Notes under the pieces: model-generated
What the model saw: the letters and a program-made list of their open reading frames with translations, nothing else
What the model was told of the DNA's origin: nothing
Database searches by the model: none
Made by a program: the position numbers and the translations under genes
In this document: positions 25,182-33,192 of the stretch, piece by piece
Position numbering within the stretch: position 1 is the first letter of the stretch
Layout: every line of letters begins with the position of its first letter
Assembly (NCBI GenBank): GCA_035695825.1
Contig: DASRRH010000009.1
Coordinates: forward strand, 62,001 to 126,000
Length of the DNA: 64,000 bases
From: JAKEFM01 sp035695825
GTDB lineage: Bacteria > Planctomycetota > UBA1135 > JAKEFM01
Direction: 5' to 3'

Positions 25182-26624
25182 TCAGGCGAGGAGCTTGCCG
25201 ACGACCTCCCCCGCGACGTCCGTCAGGCGGAAGTCGCGCCCCTGGGAGCGGAACGTGAGCCGCGCGTGGTCGAGGCCGAGGAGGTGGAGGATCGTCGCGT
25301 GGAGGTCGTTCACGTGGACGGGATCCTGGACGGCGTTGTAGCCGATCTCGTCGGTCGCGCCGATCGTGATCCCCGGCTTCACGCCCCCCCCGGCGAGCCA
25401 CACCGTGAAGGCCCTCGGGTGGTGGTCGCGCCCGAGGAACTTCGAGCCACCGCGCGCCTCGTTCATCGGGGTGCGCCCGAACTCCCCCCCCCAGACGACG
25501 AGGGTCGACTCGAGGAGCCCCCGGCGCTTCAGGTCCTCGACGAGCGCGGCCGCGCCCTGGTCGGTTTCCTTGCAGAGGCGCGGGAGCCCGTCCGTGATCG
25601 AAGAGGCCTTCGACTCGCCGTGGTGGTCCCAGCCGCGGTGGAAGAGCTGGACGAACCGCACGCCCCGCTCGACGAGCCGCCGCGCGAGCAGGCAGTTGTT
25701 CGCGAAGGAGGCCTTCCCCGGGCTCGTCCCGTAGAGCGCGTGGACCTCCGGGGGCTCCTTCGAGAGGTCCATCAGCTCCGGGACGCTCGTCTGCATCCGG
25801 TAGGCCATCTCGTAGGAGGCGATCCGCGTGTCGATCTCCGGGTCGCCGGTCTCCGCGCGGCGGAGCCGGTTCAGGGCCGCGATCGCGTCGAGCGCGCGGC
25901 GGCGCGAGGGGCGGTCGATCCCCTCGGGATCCGAGAGGAAGAGGACCGGGTCGCCGGCGCTGCGGAACTCGACCCCCTGGTAGACGGAGGGGAGGAAACC
26001 GCACCCCCAGCAGGAGTTCCCCCCGTCGGGCCGCGCGTCCCCCGAGATCAGGACGACGAATCCGGGGAGGTCCCGCCCCTCGCTCCCGAGGCCGTAGGTG
26101 AGCCACGCCCCCATGCTCGGCCGCCCCGCCCGGCCGTGGCCCGTGTTCATGAAGACCTGGGCCGGGGCGTGGTTGAACTCGTCCGTCCGGACCGAGCGGA
26201 CGAAGGCGAGGTCGTCGGCGACGGCGGCGAGGCGGGGGAGGAGCTCCGAGATCTCGGCGCCGGACGCACCCCGTCTCTCGAAGGCGTAGGGGGAGCCGAG
26301 GAGTCGCGGCACCCCCTTGATGAAGGCGAAGCGCTCCCCTTTCAGGAACTCCTCGGGGCAGGGCTCCCCGTTCCTCGCGGCGAGCCGGGGCTTCGGATCG
26401 AAGAGGTCGATCTGGGAGGGAGCCCCCGCCATGAAGAGGTAGATGACGTTCCTCGCCCTCGGCGGATGGTGCGGCGCGCGCGCGAGCACCTCCCCGCCCG
26501 CGGCCTGCGCGAAGAGGCGCTCGTCGAGGAGCGAGGCGAGGGCGACCGAGCCGATCCCGAGGCCGCTCCTCCGGAAGAAGTGGCGCCGGGTGATCTCGAC
26601 CAGCCTCTCGCGCTCCGCGCTCAT
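25182..26624 (-). CDS. DUF1501 family protein (Tat-exported, sulfatase/alkaline-phosphatase-like fold)
   Basis: A 480-residue protein whose ATG overlaps the stop of the upstream PSCyt/DUF1549 gene (ATGA). The N-terminus has a twin-arginine leader (TRRHFFRRSGLGIGSVALASL), so it is likely exported folded. Family hallmarks are RNVIYLFMAGAPSQIDLFDPKP, FVRSVRTDEFNHAPAQVFMNTG, RPSMGAWLTYGLGS, NNCLLARRLVERGVRFVQLFHRGWDHH and LVVWGGEFGRTPM. DUF1501 proteins are abundant in Planctomycetes and almost always paired with a DUF1549/DUF1553 protein, as here. Their biochemical activity is not established; structural prediction relates them to alkaline-phosphatase-superfamily enzymes. Confidence 0.95.
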   Translation of the reverse strand: MSAERERLVEITRRHFFRRSGLGIGSVALASLLDERLFAQAAGGEVLARAPHHPPRARNVIYLFMAGAPSQIDLFDPKPRLAARNGEPCPEEFLKGERFAFIKGVPRLLGSPYAFERRGASGAEISELLPRLAAVADDLAFVRSVRTDEFNHAPAQVFMNTGHGRAGRPSMGAWLTYGLGSEGRDLPGFVVLISGDARPDGGNSCWGCGFLPSVYQGVEFRSAGDPVLFLSDPEGIDRPSRRRALDAIAALNRLRRAETGDPEIDTRIASYEMAYRMQTSVPELMDLSKEPPEVHALYGTSPGKASFANNCLLARRLVERGVRFVQLFHRGWDHHGESKASSITDGLPRLCKETDQGAAALVEDLKRRGLLESTLVVWGGEFGRTPMNEARGGSKFLGRDHHPRAFTVWLAGGGVKPGITIGATDEIGYNAVQDPVHVNDLHATILHLLGLDHARLTFRSQGRDFRLTDVAGEVVGKLLA

Positions 26625-29600
26625 TCCTTCGTCAGGGTCTCGTCGAGGTTCAAGAGGGCGTTCGCGACGATCGTCCAGGCCGCGCGGTCGGCCCCGTCCT
26701 TCCCCCCGGCCCGGGCGCGCTCGTCGCCGAGGAGGTCGAGGAGGATCCGGACCTCCTCGGGCTCGGGGCTCCGGCCCGTGCAGAGCCGGAACCCGCGGGT
26801 CGCGCGACCCTCGGGCCCCTCCCCGCCTTCGGCGATCATCCGGCCGGCGAGCGCCCGTGCGGCCTCGAAGAAGGCGGGGTCGTTCAGGACCGCGAGCGCC
26901 TGGAGAGGAGTGTTCGTCCTCGGCCGGCGGGAGAGGCAGGCTTCGCGGCTCCCCGCGTCGTAGGCCGCCATCGAGGGGTAGGGGGCGCTTCGCCGCCAGA
27001 AGGTGTAGAGCCCGCGGCGGTGGCGGTCTCCCCCCTCGCTCTCGACCCAGCGGTCGTCGTTGTACGGGAGGCGCCAGATCCCGGGGGGTTGGTAGGGGAA
27101 GACGCTCGGGCCCCCGATCCGCCGGTCGAGGAGGCCCGAGGCCTCGAGCGCGACGTCCCGCACCGCCTCCGCCTCCAACCGGAACCGCGGTCCGCGGGCG
27201 AGGAGCCGGTTCTCGGGGTCGCGCTCCCGCCGTTCCCTCGAGGCGGCCGACGACTGCCGATAGGTCGCGGAGGTGACGACCTCCCGCAGGATCGCCTTCA
27301 CGCTCCACCCCCTCTCGACGAACTCGACGGCGAGCCAGTCGAGGAGCTCGGGATGCGTGGGCGGCGAGCCCCGCGTTCCGAAGTCCTCGCTCGTCTCGAC
27401 GATCCCCCGGCCGAAGATCTCCTGCCATAGGCGGTTCACCGTGACCCGCGCGACGAGAGGGTTCTCCGCCGAGGCGAGCCAGCGCGCGAGGCCGAGGCGG
27501 TTCGGCATCTCGGTCCGCGGGAACGCGTGGAGGATCGAGGGGGTGCCCGCGTAGACCCTCTCCCCCGGGTTCACGAACGATCCCCGCACCCGGAGGAGCG
27601 TGGCGGGGCGTTCGTGGGAGGGGCGCTCGCTCATGACGAGGGCCCTCGGGATCGAGGCCTCGAGTGCCTCGAGGTCCTTCCTCGCCCGGCGGAGGCGCTC
27701 CCGGACCGGGTCGAGGCACGGCGCGTTCGACCGGTGGAACGCGGCGATCGAGACGGCCTGATCGAGCGTGCGCTCGCCGCGCGGGATCCGGAGGATCGCC
27801 TCGATCCCCTCCGGCACCAGGGCCCGGGCGCGGAGGTTCTTCGCGCGCGTCGCGGAGAGCCGGAACCGCCCGGCCGCGTGCTCCGCGTAGCGGCTCCTGT
27901 ACTCGAGGGTGAAAACGAGGGTCCCCTCCTCCCGCTCGAGCGGCGAAGCCAGCTCGAAGACCGCGACGTGGGGCTTCCCGGTCTCCTCGAGAAGTGCCCA
28001 GCCGGTGGCGGGGTCCGAGTCGATCGCTCCGGCGACGGGGAACCGATCTTGCTCGTGGTCGGCGCGGGCGGCGGACAGGGGGAGGGGCTCCTCGCCCGCC
28101 CGCACCCCGAACCCCGTCAGGACGAGGTTTCCGTTGTACGCCCGACCGGGACCCTTCGAGGGGAGGGAGGGGTCGGGCAGCATCTCGAGGCGGAAGGAGG
28201 TGATCCCCTGGAGGCGGGTCCGGACCGTGACGCAATGGGCGTCCGAGTCGGGATTCGCTCCGGAGGCGAGGACCGACCCGTCGTCGAGGACCGAAAGCGT
28301 CGCCCCTCCTTCGGAGCGGACCGGCTCGGGGACGAGGACCGTCCAATCGACCGGAGGCTCCTTCTCCCACGCCGCCTGCTCGGCCTCGAGCGGAGGGCTC
28401 CCCGGCCCGAGCATGCGCCGAGCCTCTTCGATCTCCAGGCGCAGCGCCGCTCGCCTCGCCTCCTCCTCCATGGTCGGAGCCTCGAGGCTCGGCTCCGTGT
28501 ACTTCGCCTCTCCCACGGAGGCGTCGCCGATCGCCTCGTACTCGGTCGTCTCGAAGAAGGCGAGGAGCTGGTGGAACTCCTTCTGCGTGAAGGGGTCGTA
28601 CTTGTGGTCGTGGCACTGGGCGCATGCGAGGGTCGTCCCGAGCCAGACCGTCCCCGTCGTCGCCACGCGATCGACGAGGACGAGGTAGCGCGCCTCGTCC
28701 TGGTCGACCCCTCCCTCGCGGTTGTGGAGGGTGTTTCGGTGGAAGCCACTCGCGATCCTCTGGTCGAGGGTGGCGTCCGGGAGCATGTCCCCCGCGACCT
28801 GCTCGACGGTGAAGCGGTCGAAGGGCATGTCCTCGTTGAGCGCCCGGATCACCCAGTCGCGCCACTTCCAGGCCGTCCGCCGCAGGTCCTTCTCGTACCC
28901 GTCCGTGTCGGCGTAGCGCGCGAGGTCGAGCCACGGCCTCGCCCATCGCTCGCCGAAGTGGGGAGAGCCGAGCAGCCGGTCGACCTGCTTCTCGTAGGCG
29001 TCGGGGCTCCCGTCCGCCTCGAACGCGGCGACCTCCTCGGGGCTCGGCGGGAGCCCGACGAGGTCGAGGCTGACGCGCCGGAGGAGCGTCGCTCGATTCG
29101 CCTCCGGCGAGGGCTCGAGCCCTTCCTTCTCGAGCCGCGCGAGGACGAATCGGTCGATCGGGTTCCGCGCCCGACTCTCCTCGCGGACTTGCGGGAGCGC
29201 GGGGCGCTCGGGCTTGCGGTACGCCCAGTGGTCGCGACTGGCCCGCTCCCTCTCGAGGACGAGGCCCGCGGGCCACTTCGCCCCCTCGTCGATCCACGCA
29301 CGGACCTTCTCGATCGCCTCGGCAGGGAGCGCCGCGCTTCTCTTCGGCATCCGGACCTCGGGATCCTCGGAGAGGAGACGGAGGTAGAGCGGGCTCGTCG
29401 AGGCGCTTCCCGGTCGGATGACCTTGAACTTCCCGTTCCCGCTGCCGGCGAAGGCGGCGTCGCGGCGGTCGAGGCGCAGTCCCGCCTTCGGATCGTTCCC
29501 CGAGTGGCACTCGAGGCAGCCCGTCCGCAGGATCGGGGCGATCTCCCGCCAACGATCGACGGGCGTCGAGCCCCCTTGCCCGGCGCCGAGGAGAGAGAGC

Positions 29601-29671
29601 CCGCAGAGCGCGGCGACGGACGCCGCGCCGATCCTCCGGTTCGAAATCGGCTTTCGGGGGCGGCGGTGCAC
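26621..29671 (-). CDS. Planctomycete cytochrome-type PSCyt1/DUF1549/DUF1553 protein
   Basis: A 1016-residue protein from GTG 29671, the first start after a TAGGAT -10-like element. A signal segment (GAASVAALCGLSLLGAG) precedes the PSCyt1 domain with a haem-binding CxxCH (CLECHSG, about residue 52) and GLRLDRRDAAF. The DUF1549 domain has NPIDRFVLARLEKEGLEPSPEA, LLRRVSLDLVGLPPSPEEV and RWARPWLDLARYADTDGYEKD. A second CxxCH (CAQCHDHKYDPF) follows. A variable insertion region of about 350 residues has beta-sandwich character. The C-terminal DUF1553 part shows NRLGLARWLASAENPLVARVTVNRLWQEIFGRGIVET and PLQALAVLNDP. These proteins are characteristic of Planctomycetes and are thought to be periplasmic haem proteins; the substrate is unknown. 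Downstream DUF1501 overlaps by 4 nt. Confidence 0.95.
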   Translation of the reverse strand: MHRRPRKPISNRRIGAASVAALCGLSLLGAGQGGSTPVDRWREIAPILRTGCLECHSGNDPKAGLRLDRRDAAFAGSGNGKFKVIRPGSASTSPLYLRLLSEDPEVRMPKRSAALPAEAIEKVRAWIDEGAKWPAGLVLERERASRDHWAYRKPERPALPQVREESRARNPIDRFVLARLEKEGLEPSPEANRATLLRRVSLDLVGLPPSPEEVAAFEADGSPDAYEKQVDRLLGSPHFGERWARPWLDLARYADTDGYEKDLRRTAWKWRDWVIRALNEDMPFDRFTVEQVAGDMLPDATLDQRIASGFHRNTLHNREGGVDQDEARYLVLVDRVATTGTVWLGTTLACAQCHDHKYDPFTQKEFHQLLAFFETTEYEAIGDASVGEAKYTEPSLEAPTMEEEARRAALRLEIEEARRMLGPGSPPLEAEQAAWEKEPPVDWTVLVPEPVRSEGGATLSVLDDGSVLASGANPDSDAHCVTVRTRLQGITSFRLEMLPDPSLPSKGPGRAYNGNLVLTGFGVRAGEEPLPLSAARADHEQDRFPVAGAIDSDPATGWALLEETGKPHVAVFELASPLEREEGTLVFTLEYRSRYAEHAAGRFRLSATRAKNLRARALVPEGIEAILRIPRGERTLDQAVSIAAFHRSNAPCLDPVRERLRRARKDLEALEASIPRALVMSERPSHERPATLLRVRGSFVNPGERVYAGTPSILHAFPRTEMPNRLGLARWLASAENPLVARVTVNRLWQEIFGRGIVETSEDFGTRGSPPTHPELLDWLAVEFVERGWSVKAILREVVTSATYRQSSAASRERRERDPENRLLARGPRFRLEAEAVRDVALEASGLLDRRIGGPSVFPYQPPGIWRLPYNDDRWVESEGGDRHRRGLYTFWRRSAPYPSMAAYDAGSREACLSRRPRTNTPLQALAVLNDPAFFEAARALAGRMIAEGGEGPEGRATRGFRLCTGRSPEPEEVRILLDLLGDERARAGGKDGADRAAWTIVANALLNLDETLTKE

Positions 29672-29679
29672 CGGGAACG

Positions 29680-29685
29680 ATCCTA
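29680..29685 (-). promoter_or_regulatory. -10-like element TAGGAT close to the PSCyt gene start
   Basis: Read on the minus strand, TAGGAT (29685 to 29680) ends 8 nt before GTG 29671, so a transcript starting at the usual distance would have almost no leader. An AGGA within the element could instead be a ribosome-binding site. No good -35 is seen. Confidence 0.35.
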
Positions 29686-29730
29686 AGGGAGGGCGTTCGG
29701 AGCGGCCATGCGCCCCGGGGCCGTCCCCTT

Positions 29731-32700
29731 TCAATTGGAGCGCTCCTCCGCGGTGAGTTGGACGGTGATCTCCTGCGGCGAGGTCTCCCCAACCGTGCTG
29801 CTCCGCTCGATCGGTCGGTAGCCCTGCACGTAGAGGCGCAGGGTGTAGGCGCCGGGGGCGGCGAAGAGCGTGACGTGGCCTGGAAGGTCGCCCTTGGGCC
29901 GGGTGCGGGGAAGCCCGCGCTGGGAAATCTCGCCGCCGTCGGCGGGATCGACGAGCCTCGCATCGACCGATCGAGGGGGGATGGGCCCCGTCTCGGCGAC
30001 GACGCAGAGTCTCACGTCGACGCCCCGCCCGACCCGGATCGCGCAGGTCGCCTCCCTCTCCGGATCGACGAGCACCTCCGTCGCGCGGGTCGTCGGGAAC
30101 CTCTCGTCCCACACCCGCGCCTTCCAGCGCCCCGGAGAGAGGCCGATTCCTCGGGCGACTCCCCGGTCGTCAGTTTGGATCCCCGAGCCGCCACTCTCCC
30201 CGACCCTCCCGATCAGGACCGTGGCGTCCGAGAGCGGCTTGCCATCGGGGTCGGAGACCGTCACGGCGAGGCTCCCGCCGCGCGCGAGGGCGAGGTCGGC
30301 TCGGGCGATCGGTCCTTCGACGACCTCGACCCTCTCGATCAGGGCCGGCGCGTACTCGCTCTCCCGGAGCTGCGCGTGGATCGAGTAGCCGCCCGGCTCG
30401 AGGTCGCCGATCCGGTAGAAGCCCTGCGCGTCGGTGATGGCCGACGCGCCAAACCACCGCCGCCTCCGCTCTCGGGGGAGGTCGAGAGGGCCGGCATTCA
30501 CCTCGATCCCGGGAAGCGGCGAGCCGTCGGCCTTCCTTACGACCCGTCCCTCGATCGCGCCGGGGGGAAGGCGGACGTCGAAGGCGAGACGCGGCTCCTC
30601 GGGGATCTCGATGGGGAAAAAAAAGAACCGGGGCGTCGGTCCACCGGCAGGAGCCAGCGGACGCAAGATCTCCAGGTCGGTCTTCCCCGGCGCGACCCCC
30701 TCGAGGAGGAAGGCTCCGCTCGCGTCGGTCACGCACGAGGGGAGGACCGAGGCGTCTCCGGAGAACCCCTCGGGGAACGCGGCGACCCGAAGTCCAGGGA
30801 CTCCCTCTGTACCGCGCAACACCCTGCCCGACACCGTGCATGCGCCACTCGTCACTGCGAATTCGATCCGAGCGACCTCGCCGTCCGCGACGGACGCGGT
30901 CTTCTGAAACACCCTCTTCCCGACGACCGCGCGGACGTCGTGCGGGCCCGGCGCCAGCCCTCCGATCCTGAATCGGCCCGACGCGTCCGTCACGGCCTTC
31001 GGGACGTCCCCGCCGAAGCTCCCCGCCGCGTCGACCCGAACCTGCGCGCCCTCGATCGGGGATCGGTTCGCCTCGAAGACGAACCCCTCGACGCTCCCTC
31101 CGCGCGAGAGCTCGATCCGCACCCCGTCGGAGGACGAGGCCGCCACGACTTCGACCGTCTGGCTCCTCGGGACGAAGCCCGCCTTCGGGACGCGCAGGTC
31201 GACCGAACCGGGGGCGAGGCCACGGATCTCGAAGGACCCGTTCGCGCCGGATTCGGCGCGGCCGCTCTCGGAGTCCCGCGAGAAGGGGCTCTCGCCCTTC
31301 GGTTTTCGCTGCGTCCAGCTCACTTCGGCACGAGGGACCGGCGCTCCGCTCCCCGACTCGAGGACCCATCCGGATAGGGTTCGCCCGCGCGACATCCGGA
31401 CCTCGATTCCGTCCCGTCGCGTCCCCTCGCCCACCTCGATCAGCTCGACCGTGGTTTCGAGGAACCCCTCGGCACGGAAGGTGAGGTCGTGGACCCCGGG
31501 CTTCAGTCCCGAAAGCTCAAATGCACCGCTCGCCGAGTCGAACGGCTCTTCGTTGCCCCCTTCCCCGCTCCCTCCCGAGCCTTGCCGGACGACGCGCATC
31601 GGGCGAACGATGAAGCGGCGGACCGGCTCCCCGGTATCCGCGTCGAGGACGCGACCGGAGACCGAGCCTGGAGCGCCCAGCACGATCTCGATCCCGTCGG
31701 CGTCTGGTTCGATCCCGCGGACCTCGACGTATCCCTTCTTCTCGTAGCTAGCCTCGAGGATGAAGGGCCCCCCCTCGAGCCCCTCGATCCGGAACGATCC
31801 CCTCGAATCGGTCGTCGCCTCCTGCGAGACGGCGGGCATGCCGGACCGGCCGTGCTCCCTCCGCCATGCCTCCTCGTCGATCCGCGCCCGGACGGTCGCG
31901 CCCCGGGCGGGGAGTCGTCCGGGATCGAGGACTCGACCGGCGAGGAATCGTCCGCGGGGGAGGACGAGCCGGAGGTCTTCCCGCCCTCCATCCGGGGGGA
32001 TCTCGACCTCGAGCTCCTGCGACCGGAGCGTCTGCGGGGCGCTCGCGGAGACCTTGTACTTCCCGGGGACGACCGACCCGATCCGGAATGCTCCCTGCGG
32101 TCCCGTCGAGTCCAGGGGCGACCCGTGCGTTCCGCTTTCCCGTGCATGTTCCCCCTCGAGGCGGACCATCGCCCCGTGGATCGCGTTCCCCCGGTCGTCG
32201 ACCACCCTCCCCGACACGTAGGACTCGACGTGGAGGAGGAAGTCCGCGTGCGCGGTTTTCCCTACGACGATCTCGACGGTCGTCGGGTCGGAAGGAGAGA
32301 ACCCCTCGGCGCCCGCGGCGGCCTCGAACCGGCCGGGTCGCAAGCCGCCCGCGGCGAAGCCTCCGGACGCGTCGAGCTCGACCCCGAACCCGTAGCGCGA
32401 GGTCTCCACGCGGAGGTGGAGCATCGCCTGGACGGGAACGGCTCCGGAGGGAGTGCGGATCGAGCCGGCGAGCCGGCCTGCGGGCTCGAGCTCGATCACG
32501 ATCCCCTCGGCCCTCGCAGCCTCATCGAGGTTGAACCTGTCTCCCGTGAACCCCCGAGGGTCGCGAGCGAAGTCCGAGCGCACCTCCAAGGAGAATGGAG
32601 GGAGGTTGGCCGGCGCCGCGATCTCGAAAGAGCCGTCGGGGCCGGCCGTCGCGGCGAGCGAGGGGGTCCTCCCCCCCGCGGCGCGGAACGCGGCCTCGGC

Positions 32701-33093
32701 TTCGGCTCTCGGCAGCGCCCAGAGGCGCTTCATCGCGTCGAGCCCGCCGAGCCTCTCGATCGTCTCGGCGTGGTCGATCTCGGGGTTCCCCGTGAACGCG
32801 ACGATCGAGGAAAGTCCGGTCGGAGGCCCGCCGGAATCCTTCATCACGAGCCGCCCGCGAATCCTTCCGGTCCACTCCTTCGGGCGGGGAGCGCCGACGG
32901 CGGCCCGCGCGGGGGCGGGGCTCGAGGCGAGCGCCTCGTAGAGGATCGACTCGGGCGGCTTTGGCGCCTCGGCGCCCGGCGGCGCGGCGCCTCGTTCGGC
33001 CCCCCGCGGCAGCCGGGACGGCTTCGAGAGGGCGAGGACCAGGACCCCGGCGAGAAGGAACCCGCCGATCGCGAACCATCGCGCGCGCCGCAT
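29731..33093 (-). CDS. Long secreted/anchored protein of about ten carboxypeptidase-regulatory-like domains
   Basis: A 1120-residue protein from ATG 33093, with GGAGGATCGCGAG just upstream. It begins with a membrane or signal segment (WFAIGGFLLAGVLVLALS). About ten beta-sandwich modules follow, each opening with a G-x-V/L strand such as SGRVVDDRGNAIHGAMV, AGRVLDPGRLPARGATV, SGRVLDADTGEPVRRF, SGWVLESGSGAPVPRAE, EGFVFEANRSPIEGAQ, SGRVLRGTEGVPG and EGRVVRKADGSPLPG, then a SFRI/FEL strand and a turn such as GLKPGVHDL. This matches CarboxypepD_reg modules, probably an extended surface stalk. No catalytic domain was found. It is divergent from the CocE/NonD hydrolase gene. A shorter relative is at the left edge of the window. 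Confidence 0.88.
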   Translation of the reverse strand: MRRARWFAIGGFLLAGVLVLALSKPSRLPRGAERGAAPPGAEAPKPPESILYEALASSPAPARAAVGAPRPKEWTGRIRGRLVMKDSGGPPTGLSSIVAFTGNPEIDHAETIERLGGLDAMKRLWALPRAEAEAAFRAAGGRTPSLAATAGPDGSFEIAAPANLPPFSLEVRSDFARDPRGFTGDRFNLDEAARAEGIVIELEPAGRLAGSIRTPSGAVPVQAMLHLRVETSRYGFGVELDASGGFAAGGLRPGRFEAAAGAEGFSPSDPTTVEIVVGKTAHADFLLHVESYVSGRVVDDRGNAIHGAMVRLEGEHARESGTHGSPLDSTGPQGAFRIGSVVPGKYKVSASAPQTLRSQELEVEIPPDGGREDLRLVLPRGRFLAGRVLDPGRLPARGATVRARIDEEAWRREHGRSGMPAVSQEATTDSRGSFRIEGLEGGPFILEASYEKKGYVEVRGIEPDADGIEIVLGAPGSVSGRVLDADTGEPVRRFIVRPMRVVRQGSGGSGEGGNEEPFDSASGAFELSGLKPGVHDLTFRAEGFLETTVELIEVGEGTRRDGIEVRMSRGRTLSGWVLESGSGAPVPRAEVSWTQRKPKGESPFSRDSESGRAESGANGSFEIRGLAPGSVDLRVPKAGFVPRSQTVEVVAASSSDGVRIELSRGGSVEGFVFEANRSPIEGAQVRVDAAGSFGGDVPKAVTDASGRFRIGGLAPGPHDVRAVVGKRVFQKTASVADGEVARIEFAVTSGACTVSGRVLRGTEGVPGLRVAAFPEGFSGDASVLPSCVTDASGAFLLEGVAPGKTDLEILRPLAPAGGPTPRFFFFPIEIPEEPRLAFDVRLPPGAIEGRVVRKADGSPLPGIEVNAGPLDLPRERRRRWFGASAITDAQGFYRIGDLEPGGYSIHAQLRESEYAPALIERVEVVEGPIARADLALARGGSLAVTVSDPDGKPLSDATVLIGRVGESGGSGIQTDDRGVARGIGLSPGRWKARVWDERFPTTRATEVLVDPEREATCAIRVGRGVDVRLCVVAETGPIPPRSVDARLVDPADGGEISQRGLPRTRPKGDLPGHVTLFAAPGAYTLRLYVQGYRPIERSSTVGETSPQEITVQLTAEERSN

Positions 33094-33165
33094 CTCGCGA
33101 TCCTCCGAATCGACTTCCGTGCGGAAGGGGGATTGTAGGGCGGAGCGAGGACGGTAGGGCCCGCG

Positions 33166-33171
33166 CATAAT
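33166..33171 (+). promoter_or_regulatory. -10-like element CATAAT within the shared motif CGCGCATAATCCACGG
   Basis: CATAAT ends 21 nt before the ATG of the hydrolase gene at 33193. The surrounding 16 bases recur upstream of the permease gene (38906-38921, one base different). Such an AT island is rare in this GC-rich sequence. No clear -35 hexamer is seen. Confidence 0.5.
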
Positions 33172-33192
33172 CCACGGTCTGGAGGGTCCGCC

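Noticed and set aside
24063..26963. A 966-codon plus-strand open frame across the oxidase, DUF1501 and PSCyt genes
   Set aside because: It is antisense to three recognised genes, is rich in Arg, Glu, Gly and Pro, and contains no domain; it results from the high GC content.
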